Shown here: piece after piece, positions 1 to 9,533 of the stretch
How positions within the stretch are numbered: the first letter of the stretch is position 1
How the letters are laid out: every line of letters starts with the position of its first letter
DNA from: Hawksworthiomyces lignivorus
Taxonomy: Eukaryota; Ascomycota; Sordariomycetes; Ophiostomatales; Ophiostomataceae
DNA: 64,000 nt
Direction: 5' to 3'
NCBI GenBank assembly: GCA_002917075.1
Contig: NTMA01000003.1
Location: 868,001-932,000 of the forward strand
Notes under the pieces: model-generated
What the model was told of the DNA's origin: nothing
Seen by the model: only the letters and a program-made list of their open reading frames with translations
The model's database searches: none
Translations under genes and position numbers: made by a program

Positions 1-548
1 CTCCCCTTCCCATCCCTAGCACAACGACTCCCTCTGCGGTAGTTCTTTTTTCTTTTTATAGCGATAGGCGAATCCTTCCGCTGGCTCTTTATTTCTCGGA
101 GGGGGCCAGCGGGACCCTTTCGTCCCAAATGGTCTCCTGTCCCTTGGTTCAGGCCATCCTGCTTCTACGCAACATTCGTATAATCTCGATGCTCTTCACT
201 TCTCATCTCATCTCAGCCAAGGGAGAGGCCATAGAGGACTTTAAAAAAAAAACTGTTGTGGGGGTAGATATATTTAATAAGACACAAAACGCCCTCGCAA
301 ATGGAGCCCTTCCCACGAAAAGCGCGTGTTTTGATGTAAAAAGAGCAGAACGCCGCCGCCCTTCATTTGTCCAAGACCTAAGATGCCCGCTCCCTAAAAA
401 AAAATACATTCTCATCAAACTCCATTCCTGTTGATGTGCTCCTTTTTGTAGTATGCCTGGTATAGATCGTCTCCACTATAGACAGATGAGCACACCTATC
501 TCTTCTCTCTCACACTCGTGCTCGCACTCGCCCTCCTCTTTCTCCGGC
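1..548. other. Intergenic edge, 3' side of MRD1
   Basis: No supportable gene. The open frames here are short, lack recognisable motifs and are interrupted by A/T runs. The stretch probably contains the 3' UTR of MRD1 (its stop is at 549-551 on the minus strand) and the start of the neighbouring intergenic region. Confidence 0.5.
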
Positions 549-3500
549 TCACGCCGCCTCCTCGGCGTCCTCGCCAATGTGCACGCGGGTGCGCTGGACG
601 CGGCCGTGGGTGAGCTGGCGGGCGGCGACGGCGTCGGCCTGGGCGCCCGTCTTGCGCTGCATGCGCTGGAGCTCGGCCTCGGGGTCGAGGGCGTCGGCGG
701 CGGCGAACTCGAAGACGAGGCGGCGGCCCAGCAGGTGGGTGTTGCGCAGGGCGGCCATGGCGCTGGCGGCCTCGCGCGGCGACACGAACTCTGCAAAGGC
801 GTAGCCGCGCGTGGAGCCGGCGAGGCCGCCGCCGCTGCTTATGCCGGCGCCGACCTTTTTGGGCATGCGCACGGCCTTGAGCTGGCCGTAGGCGCCCAGC
901 AGGGTGCGCAGGTCGCGGCGCGTCGCCTCAAAGGGCACGTTCTTGACGATGAGCTTGCTGCCGCGGTTGGCGGCCAGCTTGGCCGCGCGGTCAGCGGCGC
1001 GCGTCGTCGCCGCAGCGTCGCCGCCGCCGTCGCCGCCGGGCGCGTCGCGGTGGGCCGCCCGCACCGTCAGCGTGTGGCCGTGCAGCACGTGGCCGTCGCG
1101 GGCGGCGACGGCGGCGGCGGCCTGGGCGCGCGTGCGGAACTCGGCAAAGCCGTAGCCCATGCTCAGCTGCTGGCCCGGCCGCTTGGGGTCCGGCCGCATC
1201 TTGACGCGCGCGGCCACGAAGCCGTCCAGCGCGCGGAACGCCGCCGCCAGGTCGGCCGTCGTCGTCGTGAAGTTGAGGTTGCGCACAAACACGGAGCTCG
1301 TCGCGCCCGCATCGTCTCCAGCGGCGTCGGCGGCCGCCGCCGCCTCGTCGCCGCCCTGCGCGCCGCCCTCCTCACGCAGCAGCAGGTCGCTGGCGAGCAG
1401 CGTCTTCTTCTTGTCGCCCGCAGCATCCGCTGCCGCGGCTGCGTCGTCGACGCCGATACTGCTGCTGTTGGCCAGCAGGTTCTCTGGGCACTTCTCCAGC
1501 AGCAGCACCGCGTCGTTGATGCGGCGGTATGCCAGCTTGGCGTACGCGGCGCGGCCGTGCGCGGCGTGCGCAAACTGCACAATCGCCGTGGTGCCGCTCG
1601 GCGGCATCAGCACGCGCACCACGGGGCCGTGCTCTTCAAACAGGCGCCGCAGCTCCTGCGACGGCGTGCCGTAGGCAAAGTGCTTGACCAAAATGCACGT
1701 GTCGCCGCGCTTCCCGCTCTTCTGAAAGGCCTCCAGGTCGACGCCGTTCTGCACAAAGTAGTCCTTGGTCTCCTCGATGACCGACGTCTGGCGGATGGCC
1801 TGGCGTACGGCCTCGTCCGACGACGTGGGGTCCAGCACGGCGGACTTACTCACGCCCAGCCGCTCAGCCACTGCCGCGTTGACGGCATCCTGGCTCATGA
1901 ACAGCGCGTTCCACGAGAAGGTGCTCGTGGCCGCCTCGGCCTTCTTCCGCAGCAGCCGCTGCTGCTTCAGCGGCAGCTTGGCCAGCGCGAACTCGTCCAG
2001 CTCCGCCGCTGTGCCCGCCGTCTTCTTGGCCTTGGCCGGCAGCACGTGCAGGATGCGGCCCTGGAAGGTCTTGCCGTCGGCGTTGTGGAAGGCGGCCAGG
2101 GCGACGTCGGGGTCGGCGAAGAGGACCATCGCGTAGCCCTTGTTGGCGCCCGCGTTCGTGATGGGAACATTGACCTAGAGAGCGGCGACGAAGCACCGGC
2201 ACGTATTAGCTTATGCTTTGTATGACCCTCAATCGCTTGGCTCCGTAAGATTAAAAAAGAAAGTACACAAAAACAACCAAGCCATAAATTGAGCTCTTCT
2301 CAAAAGACGAGAAGAGCTCAACGTATATATCAGACCACGAGGCATCTACTAAAATTCTCGGCCCAGGTTCACATCACATGCTCTTTGAGCATAAGCTGTC
2401 CCTATCAGGGGTTCATCATGAAAGAATGGTTGCAAGGTGCAAGGGGCGTAGAAAACGTAGCAAGAAACACGGAAGTATTTGCAGACATACCTCTGACACT
2501 TCACCAAACGCGGTAAAGTACTCGCGAATCTGGTCTTCTGTGGCGTCGTATTGCAAGTTGCGCACAAACAGCCGAGAGGTCTTTCGGATCTGGTCCTCAA
2601 CCGACACGGGCTGGCTCTGTGCAGGTGCAGCGGCAGCGGCGGCGGCGGCGGCGGAATTGTCTTCTTTCGTTGTCTCATTATCATCATTCATATCGTGGTC
2701 GTCAGCGTCGTGAATATCGACCACGTCTTTGCTGTGATCAACGGTGACCACAGCCGGCGCTTGGGCAGGTGCCGAGGACGCTGGCGGCGGCAGCTCGTCG
2801 GGATCCATCAGGTCTAGCAGGCGGTTCGTCCGCGAGCGCAGCCAGTCGTCGTCTGTCGCCGCGGCGTCCACCTTGGGCTGCTGCGGTGCCGCTATTGGCG
2901 GCGCAGGGGGGCCCGAGGAAGAAGAGTCTGCCTCTGCTTCCGTGACCTCTTCGATGGCCGTGGCGGAGATGACGGCAACCCGCGGCCGTCCCGTGTCGCC
3001 CGCGGCATCCTCGTCGCCGTCTGCTGCTATTGGTGGCCGCGCCTTCTTGGACGGCCTCGTCGGCAGCGACTCGTACTCGTCGTCGCTCTCTGCCTCGGCC
3101 GCCGCCAGCGCGGCCGCCGCGTCCTTTTCCTCCTCCTTGCCGTCCTCAGCGCCGACGACGACGCCGTCGCCCATCGAGGTCAACACGTCGGCGGTGCTGC
3201 TCAGCCCGCGGTTCTGGGTCTGCATGACCTCGAGGAACTCGCGCAGCTTAGGATTAGTGGCGGCGTCGAGGTCGTCCCGCTTGCGCTTCTTGCTGGCGGG
3301 CTGCTCCTCGTCGTCGGCCGCCGCCGCCTCGCCCTTGTCACTCTTGGCTTGCGAAGGCGCCGAGACGGCCGGGGCGGCGTGCATCTCGTGCAGCCGCTTC
3401 ATCTTGTAGGCTGTCGGCAGGGACGGGTCGCTGATAGGCTTGGCCAGCTCGACGGTCAGCTTGGACAGGCGCACGTAGGACCGGTTGAAGTAGCGGACGG

Positions 3501-3771
3501 CGCCTTTGGCCTCATCTGGTGAGCGGTAGCCGACAAAGGCGATGCGGCGGCGGGCGATGAGCTTGATGTCGGTGATGTGGCGGCCACCCGCGGCAAAGTG
3601 CTTGCGGAGCTGGTCCTCGGTGATGTTGGGGGGCAGGTTCTTGACGAAGACGCGCGAAGACTCTTCCACGGCTGGCGATGCTGCTGCTGCTGCCGCTGCC
3701 GCGTCTCCTCCTGCCCCCGTCATGGCTGATTCAGATGACGACTGCATTGTCGTGGGTATGGCGGATGGCAT
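549..3771 (-). CDS. MRD1: MRD1, multiple RNA-binding domain protein in pre-rRNA processing
   Basis: Two exons, 3771-2491 and 2174-549, joined in phase 0 across a 316-nt intron (donor GTATGT, acceptor CTAG), give 968 residues. Five RRM domains are visible: about 39-115 (VFVKNLPP), 398-475 (RLFVRNLQYD, interrupted by the intron), 585-660 (ILVKHF, a divergent RRM), 720-805 (VFVRNLNF) and 832-925 (LIVKNVPF). Long acidic, Ala-rich linkers separate RRM1 from RRM2 and RRM3 from RRM4. In yeast, Mrd1 binds the nascent 35S pre-rRNA in the nucleolus and is needed for the early cleavages that release 18S rRNA; the same role is inferred here. The protein is longer than the yeast form (under 900 residues) because of the linkers. 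ATG 3771 is the first in-frame Met before RRM1. It is divergent from the dynein light chain gene, with a 1.4-kb spacer between them. Confidence 0.9.
2289..2321. repeat. Perfect 13-bp hairpin inside the MRD1 intron
   Basis: Arm TTGAGCTCTTCTC (2289-2301), loop AAAAGAC, and the perfectly complementary arm GAGAAGAGCTCAA (2309-2321). It lies about 115 nt from the acceptor side of the only long intron in the window and would form a stable stem in the pre-mRNA. Confidence 0.85.
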
Positions 3772-3930
3772 CTTGGACTCCTCTGTGTATGGATCACCAA
3801 GGAGACAAGAGCCTGGGAGGAAAAAAGAGAAGAAAAGGGAAGAGAGGGAAAGAAGGAGAGAATGCAGCTTTCTAAGAAGACTGTGATGGGAGTTCCTTTC
3901 ACTTTTTATGGCGAGTACCAGTACCAGAAG

Positions 3931-3954
3931 AAAAAAAAAAAAAAAAAAAAAAAA
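3931..3954. repeat. Poly(A) tract, 24 nt
   Basis: An uninterrupted run of A on the plus strand, about 160 bp upstream of the MRD1 start codon. It may be a nucleosome-excluding promoter element. Confidence 0.9.
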
Positions 3955-4227
3955 GATTTATCTTATCAGAGAGGTGGGGCCGGAAAAACTGCCCAATTCC
4001 GCAGCCATCGCGGAAAAAAAGAAAGAAAAGAAAAAAGAAAATAAGAAGAGTACTGTATTTATTCCAATGCACTGTATAAATGTACTGGGCACGCAGCCTA
4101 GCCCATATGCTTAGTCCTACTTGTACATCGTACTCCATAGGGGCGGACGGGGGTACCCAAGCCAAAAATACGCGTAGGCTTCTCCAGCTCTCCAGGTTTG
4201 CTGCTGGGCCTGTCCATTATCATAAGG

Positions 4228-4299
4228 CGCTATAACACCACGCTATAACGCCGCGTTATATCATCGCGCTATTGCAAGGCGCTATTGAGGGCGCTGTGG
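4228..4299. repeat. Tandem array with 13-bp period, core CGCTAT
   Basis: Copies begin at 4228, 4241, 4254, 4267, 4280 and about 4292: CGCTATAACACCA, CGCTATAACGCCG, CGTTATATCATCG, CGCTATTGCAAGG, CGCTATTGAGGG and a CGCTGTGG remnant. The first part of each unit is the most conserved and the tail varies, as expected for repeated protein-binding sites or a decayed minisatellite. Confidence 0.8.
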
Positions 4300-4847
4300 C
4301 CACCCACCACCCGGCAGCTCTTCCTATACACACCCACTCCCACAACCACCACCCCCCTAATCCCTGCTTGTTTTTTGTTTGTTTCCCTCCCCGAGGCTTC
4401 TCTGGTCTCTGTCTTCCGCTGCTATTTTCCGCCTTGGAGCGGTCATCGTGACCAAGTCTTGATTCGGTTCAAACATTGCTTCTACACTTTTCCGCTCCTC
4501 CTCTTTTTTTTTCTTTGCTTCCCCGCGCAACGTCGAGCTCGTCGGAACCATCCAGCATTTCCCACTTATCCCTGAAAAGAGAGGTATGTAGCATTGCATA
4601 GCGTCCTGCCCAGCATGAGAGCGAGAGAGAGAGAGAGAGGCGTGCAGTTTTCCTTTTGGCTGGCCATTGCCCCCCTTTTTTTTCTGCTCCCAATGCCATG
4701 CAGCCGGGAAAATAAAAAGCGACAGCAGAAAAGCGAAACGCAGCAGACGGCCTGGTCCCGCCGCTGCGGCTCGCCCCCTTTCTCGCATTCCCCCCGTGTC
4801 ACCCCCCTCGCTCCGGCTGCCTCTTGTCTCCTTGGGTCGTGAAGCCC

Positions 4848-4901
4848 GAGGCTCGTGGAGCTCATGAGGCTCGTGAGGCTCAAGAGGCTGGTGAGGCTAT
4901 C
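4848..4901. repeat. Tandem array with 9-bp period, GAGGCTCGT
   Basis: Six 9-bp units: GAGGCTCGT at 4848 and 4866, GAGGCTCAA at 4875, GAGGCTGGT at 4884, GAGGCTATC at 4893, and a degenerate GGAGCTCAT at 4857. It lies about 260 bp upstream of the LC8 start, in probable promoter or 5' UTR. Confidence 0.8.
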
Positions 4902-4970
4902 TAGTCTCTTTGGGTCGGAGCTCTGCGCCGCGGCATTCCTGCCGCTTCTGCCACTGCACGAAAACAGACT

Positions 4971-4995
4971 GAAACGAAACGAAACGAAACGAAAC
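4971..4995. repeat. (GAAAC)5 microsatellite
   Basis: Five exact GAAAC units, 170 bp upstream of the dynein light chain ATG. Confidence 0.9.
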
Positions 4996-5163
4996 AGAGA
5001 ACAAGAAAGTTAACCGTATTGTCCTTTGCAGATATCCGGGACCCTTAGGCGATATCTTTTTTGACTGTCGCATTTCTTCCGCCGCGAACCGAACCACGAT
5101 TCTGCCGCGCAGAATATCCTCTTCTTGTCCTCCCCCATTCAGTCGAGACAGCTGCGAGACGCC

Positions 5164-6052
5164 ATGGCCATCGAGGCAAAGACCACATCAAGTCCGCCGC
5201 CGCCAGCGGCGCGGGAGAAGCTGGAGGGTGAGTCTTCCCTGGCCTGTGTGGCGCATGGGAGAGAAGATGGGATAGGACGCTGGAGACGCTGAGCGGTCGC
5301 AGACTGGCACGTGCTAACGAGATTGCTGCCAAGAAACAGCCCAGGTGAAGTCGGCCGACATGGTATGGATGACCCTTTCTATCTACGGTCGCAGTTCCTG
5401 TGCATGCGAGACAAGAGACAACATGAAAATCGAAGATCCTGTGCGGGCAATTGCTAAATGACAATCGAACAGACCGAGGAGATGCAGGCCGAGGCCATCG
5501 AAGTCGGTAAGTGGGCGGCCGAGGGCAGCCACCAGCTGCACCGTCTGTCTAGCAAGCCAAACCAGCACTGACCAGAACCACCCCCGCAGCCCAAGAGGCC
5601 ATGGCCAAGTTCACTGTTGAAAAGGTACGTGCCGCGTGGCGGTCCATGTGTTCTCTTGTTTTGTATTTGTCGTGGTATGCAGCACGGAGACGAACATCAA
5701 CTGACACAGATTCTAGGACATTGCTAAGCACATCAAGAAAACTGTACGCTTTTTCCAGCCGTCAGGGTTGAGGCTGGTTTCTTCTCTTTGCCGCAATTGC
5801 TCTTTGGGGCAACACCACTGACATGTTCTTTCTCTTAGTTTGACGACCGCAAGGGCCCGACCTGGCACTGCATCGTCGGCCGTAACTTTGGCAGTTTTGT
5901 GACGCATGGTAGGACCGAGCTCTTGTTCTCTTGTTCACTCTTTTTTCCTTTTTCTTATGTACGTGCTTCGACTGACAGCCCACCCAGAGACGAAGCACTT
6001 TGTCTACTTCTACCTCGGCCACTGCGCCATCCTGCTCTTCAAGACGCAGTAG
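5164..6052 (+). CDS. nudG: Cytoplasmic dynein light chain LC8 (DYNLL type)
   Basis: Seven small exons: 5164-5227, 5340-5362, 5473-5506, 5590-5624, 5717-5743, 5839-5908 and 5988-6052. They encode 105 residues. Residues from about 29 onward are a typical LC8 fold: [19 protein letters not shown], then [31 protein letters not shown] and the C-terminal [18 protein letters not shown], which carries the dimer and ligand-groove strand. LC8 is a homodimeric hub in the dynein motor; in filamentous fungi it supports nuclear migration (A. nidulans nudG). The first 22 residues are a Pro/Ala-rich extension beyond the usual ~90 residues. Introns have GTRNGN-type donors and clear branch sites (GCTAAC near 5313, TGCTAAATGAC near 5453). 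No single open frame covers the gene. Confidence 0.93.
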
Positions 6053-6931
6053 CGAGCGAACCGAGTAAAAGCAGCTCTTTTCTCTGGAGTAGGCGAACTT
6101 GGGACTCGCTGCAGCTGGATGAGGCCAAGCCGGTGGGTGTATAAGAGAGAGGTAGAAGGCGGCGGGACTAGCCGGTATGGTATATGGTGTAGTGGAAAGA
6201 AAGACTGGAGGAGAGACGGCCACAAAACAGAAACGGTATCTTCGGTATAATTAGATTGGCAAATCCTACTGTCGGCGAGAGCCGGGCGCATTCTCTTTTT
6301 TTCTCGACTTGTTTTACGAAGAATATGAATAAACGGGTTCATTCGCTTTTCGTTGAATATATGTTGTTCTCATTCACAATAAGATTCACTGACTGGCAGC
6401 ATCACACCCATAAGGGGGGAAGCCAAAGCCGTTGCAAGACTGGAAGACGCCGAGCTTTATAACGCGTCTATATGATCACTGTTGTTATTTTTTGTCCATG
6501 TTTAAATATCTCCATCGTGATATCTCCTGCCTGCTGTACTTTCATAACTGCTGTGATATTGAGAAAAGCATCGAGCCACAGATGTTGGCCTACTATCGAC
6601 CTCCAGGAATGAAAACCAAATATGAAAGGAGCGAAAATTCCCAGTTGTCCAAATAAACACCACTTTCCCTTTTTATCGCTGAAACAATGCAGAAAAACCC
6701 TGTCGACTTTTGTACCTATGCTCTGTGGCTTGTGTGCCTGAGGTGAAAATGCAAAATTAAAAAAACCAGTTTTGTCTTGGTATCATCAAACAGCCGTCAT
6801 CCATATATGCAATTCCACCCTCTCCTCTGTTCCTCCGCTTCCCTTGCGTCTCACTCGCCTCTCCTTCCTCGCAGTTCTAGGCGTCCGAGCTGAGGTGCGA
6901 AAAACGTGCATCTCTCGTCTGCATCCAGCCA
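6053..6931. other. Convergent 3' region between LC8 and the ELL-type gene
   Basis: No gene is supported. AT-rich sequence with short unrelated open frames; it should hold the 3' UTRs and terminators of both flanking genes. Confidence 0.5.
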
Positions 6932-9533
6932 TCAGGAACGCATCATCGCCTCGTTGTGGATGTCGTTCTTCATGTCTTGCAGACGGTTGTGCATCTTCAG
7001 AAGCTCGTCCACCTTCTCCTTCGGGGGGTTGATTCGGCTGGCAATGTTCTTGTAGAGCGCCTCGTATTTTTCGTAGTAGGCCTTGAAGCGCAGTGCTTTG
7101 TCGACCAGATCCTCCGGGAGCTGTCTCCGCTTCTTGACCTTGTTGGCACCAGACGACGTCTCCGGCGCAATGAGGTTGTTTCGTCGATCTTCGACCATCT
7201 TCCGCTTCTTCGATGTGTTGGTGTTTCCGATCGGCGGTACGCTCTCCTCGGAAGACAAATCGAGCTCGGAAGCATTTGTCGGCGGCGACGACGCGAGTGG
7301 AGACGACTTGGCTGGCGACGTATTGTTGTTCTTGGGCTTGCTAGCATGCGCAGATCCATTGGAACCACCACTGCTGCTGCCGCCGCCGCCGCTGCTGCTG
7401 CTGCTGCTGTTCGGACTGATGTTTGAGGCTCGCAGTGGTGCAGGCTGTGACAGCTGTGACGATTGCGAGGGCTGCTGTGGCCTCTCCCGCTCCTTCGATA
7501 TAGTAGGCTTGGTAGTCGGCTTGAGCGGCTTGATTCTCTTGATGAGAGGCGCGCCGGAGCTAGAGCTACTGCTGCTGCTGTCGTCATCGTCGTTCTCGCG
7601 TACGCGTTTCTTCGGCAGCGGCTTGGCGGTGATTTGGGGCTTCACAATCTCCTTTGCGGACTCTTTCACAGGCGACGGCTTCGCTTTTCGCGGGGGAGCA
7701 GCAGCTGCCGATGTAGCGTTGTCTTTTCGTATCCGTTCCTTCGCTGGTGGAGGTGCTGCAGACGCTTTGGCGGGAGCTGCAGCTTTGGCAGCCACGGATG
7801 GCTTAGCACTCGCTGCAGACAGCTTCGATTGGTGAACAATCGTCGAGAGCGGCGCAGACTCCGTCTCCGAGTCGGTGGTGTCTGAATCGGAAATGAACTC
7901 CTTGGATTTGAACTTGGTCTGTTTCTCGCTGTTGGCCTTCGCTGTCGGTTTGACTGGCGAAACTTTAATCGTAGAGGCAGCCGAGGTAGGCGCGGCCTTC
8001 TTCTTCGTCGACAAGAGCCGCTTTTCTTGGGCTTCGCGAGCTGTTATCTTCTTCTTCGCTGCTGCTGCTGCTGCTGCTGCAGAAGGAGCTTGTCGAGATG
8101 GTGAAGCTCCAACTTCAGAATCGGCACCGTTCTCGTCGGCGCGGTTCCTTCCACCAATGTTGTCGCCTAAACCATCTTTGCTGCCGCTGCCGCTGCCACC
8201 AGAATCGGCACCTGAATCGTCGGCCTTCTGTACCTTGATTTTAGGCGCCGGCGGTCCCTTGGCAATTGAGGCCTGAACCTTGCTCAAGGTGCGGCCTTGG
8301 CCCCGTTCTTCCCTTGGTAATAGCCTGTCCCAATCGGGCTCTGCAGTCGACAAACGCATCTTATCGTATTGCCGAATCGCGTTCTCGACGGCCTGCTGGC
8401 GTTCTTCATCGCTTGCATAGTCGTGATTCCATACATCGAGCTCTCTCCAGAATTTCTTGCGAAGAACGTAGTTCTGTGTCTCTTCGTCAAGGTCGGCCAC
8501 TTTCTCCAGTGCGCTTTTGAATTCCGATTCTGATGGGCCGGGATATTTCTGCCAGAGCATGTCGTAAGACTGCTCTTTGAATGCTAATTCATGAATGATG
8601 GGCGATCGAGCCTGTCGTGCCTTCTCGGCAGCTTGGTTTGCCGCGGTATCGCTTGGAATCAAGGACGGCGAGCCTACAGCACTAAGAGCTGGGCTGGTTG
8701 GTAGTGGTGACAGGGAAGCACGGCCGAATGGTGAGCGTCTTCCGGACAGTGCTTTCTGTAGGGAGCCGGCGGCGGACCGCTTGGCATTTGGCTTTCCGTT
8801 TGGCGCTGGGGCGCTTCCTTCGATGACTCTGGTTCTGTGAGGTAGGGAACGCGAGACGGTTAGCTACAGGATTCCCGCAGACAAGTGCATTATAGAGTTA
8901 AAAAAGAATAGTTAGTGGGTCGAAGTCTGGCATACGATTTCTCTATTTTCTCGGCCTCCTTCTGCGCCAGGGAATTGCGGAGCAGAGCGATGTCTGAATT
9001 TAAGTCATCGTAGGATTGCTGCTCAGCGTCCTCCGGTTCTGGAGAGGAGCCAACGTCGTCGTATTCTTCATCTTCGTCTTCGGACGAGCTTGTCCGGTAG
9101 TGGGCCCAGGGGTTGCCCAGCTCTGGTTTGCGGAAGACCGACATGGCGAGCTGTGGGAGGCGCTCGGCTCGGCTGGGAGATTCCGCGGCTTTCGTCATAA
9201 AGAGCTCGATGTCGTCGGTGTCATCTTCGAAGGTCGGTTCGATGTGGTGGTTGGAGTCCCCATAGCCTAGGGTCTGCACGAAAGAGGCCGTTGAGCAAAA
9301 GAAGAGAGAATAAAAAAAAAGCTCGCCCTTGAAAAGCAGCAAACAAAGCAGAAACTTACCGGAGTCTTGCCCAGTGATAGCTTGATCTCGTGCCCCTGGC
9401 TGACCGCCTTGATCATGCCCTCGATGACATCGTCGCTCAGGTCGAGAATGAAGGCCTGGGTAGGCAGGTAGTCGAAGGAGTCGGTAAAGTCCTCCTCCAG
9501 CTGGAGGCCGGCATGGGGGATCTCGAGAGCCAT
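6932..9533 (-). CDS. ELL-type RNA polymerase II elongation factor
   Basis: Three exons, 9533-9360, 9273-8936 and 8834-6932, give 804 residues; ATG 9533 opens MALEIPHAG. Residues 1-160 fit the fungal ELL N-terminal domain. About residues 249-325 (PIIHELAF... with a later WRELDVWNHDYASDEER) resemble the ELL winged-helix region, which in animals reads IIHLLAL... and W-x2-Y-x3-(D/E)R. About 739-804 (from RRQLPEDLVDKALRFKAYY) is the occludin/ELL C-terminal helical domain. Between lie roughly 400 residues of Ser, Lys, Ala and Pro low complexity with CTG-encoded Ala runs. ELL proteins suppress pausing by RNA polymerase II, with EAF partners in animals and fission yeast; the same role is inferred. 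Branch site GCTAAC precedes the exon 3 acceptor. Gene convergent with LC8. Confidence 0.72.

Larger units (their letters stand above)
3772..5163. other. Divergent spacer MRD1 / LC8 with several tandem repeats
   Basis: No gene is supported. This is the shared 5' region of MRD1 (minus) and the dynein light chain gene (plus). It holds a 24-nt A tract, a 13-bp periodic array, a GA run near 4618-4640, a 9-bp array and a GAAAC array (the main ones listed separately). Pyrimidine-rich stretches around 4330-4560 resemble fungal promoter or 5' UTR sequence. Confidence 0.5.

Noticed and set aside
453..2225. A 590-codon plus-strand frame over the MRD1 second exon
   Set aside because: It is antisense to five-RRM coding sequence and its product is low-complexity Ala/Arg/Gly. 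GC-rich codon use opens the opposite strand.
2330..2419. Possible box C/D snoRNA in the MRD1 intron (ATGATGA and CTGA, about 90 nt apart on the minus strand)
   Set aside because: No terminal stem joins the boxes and I could not match a guide to rRNA, so the boxes may be chance.
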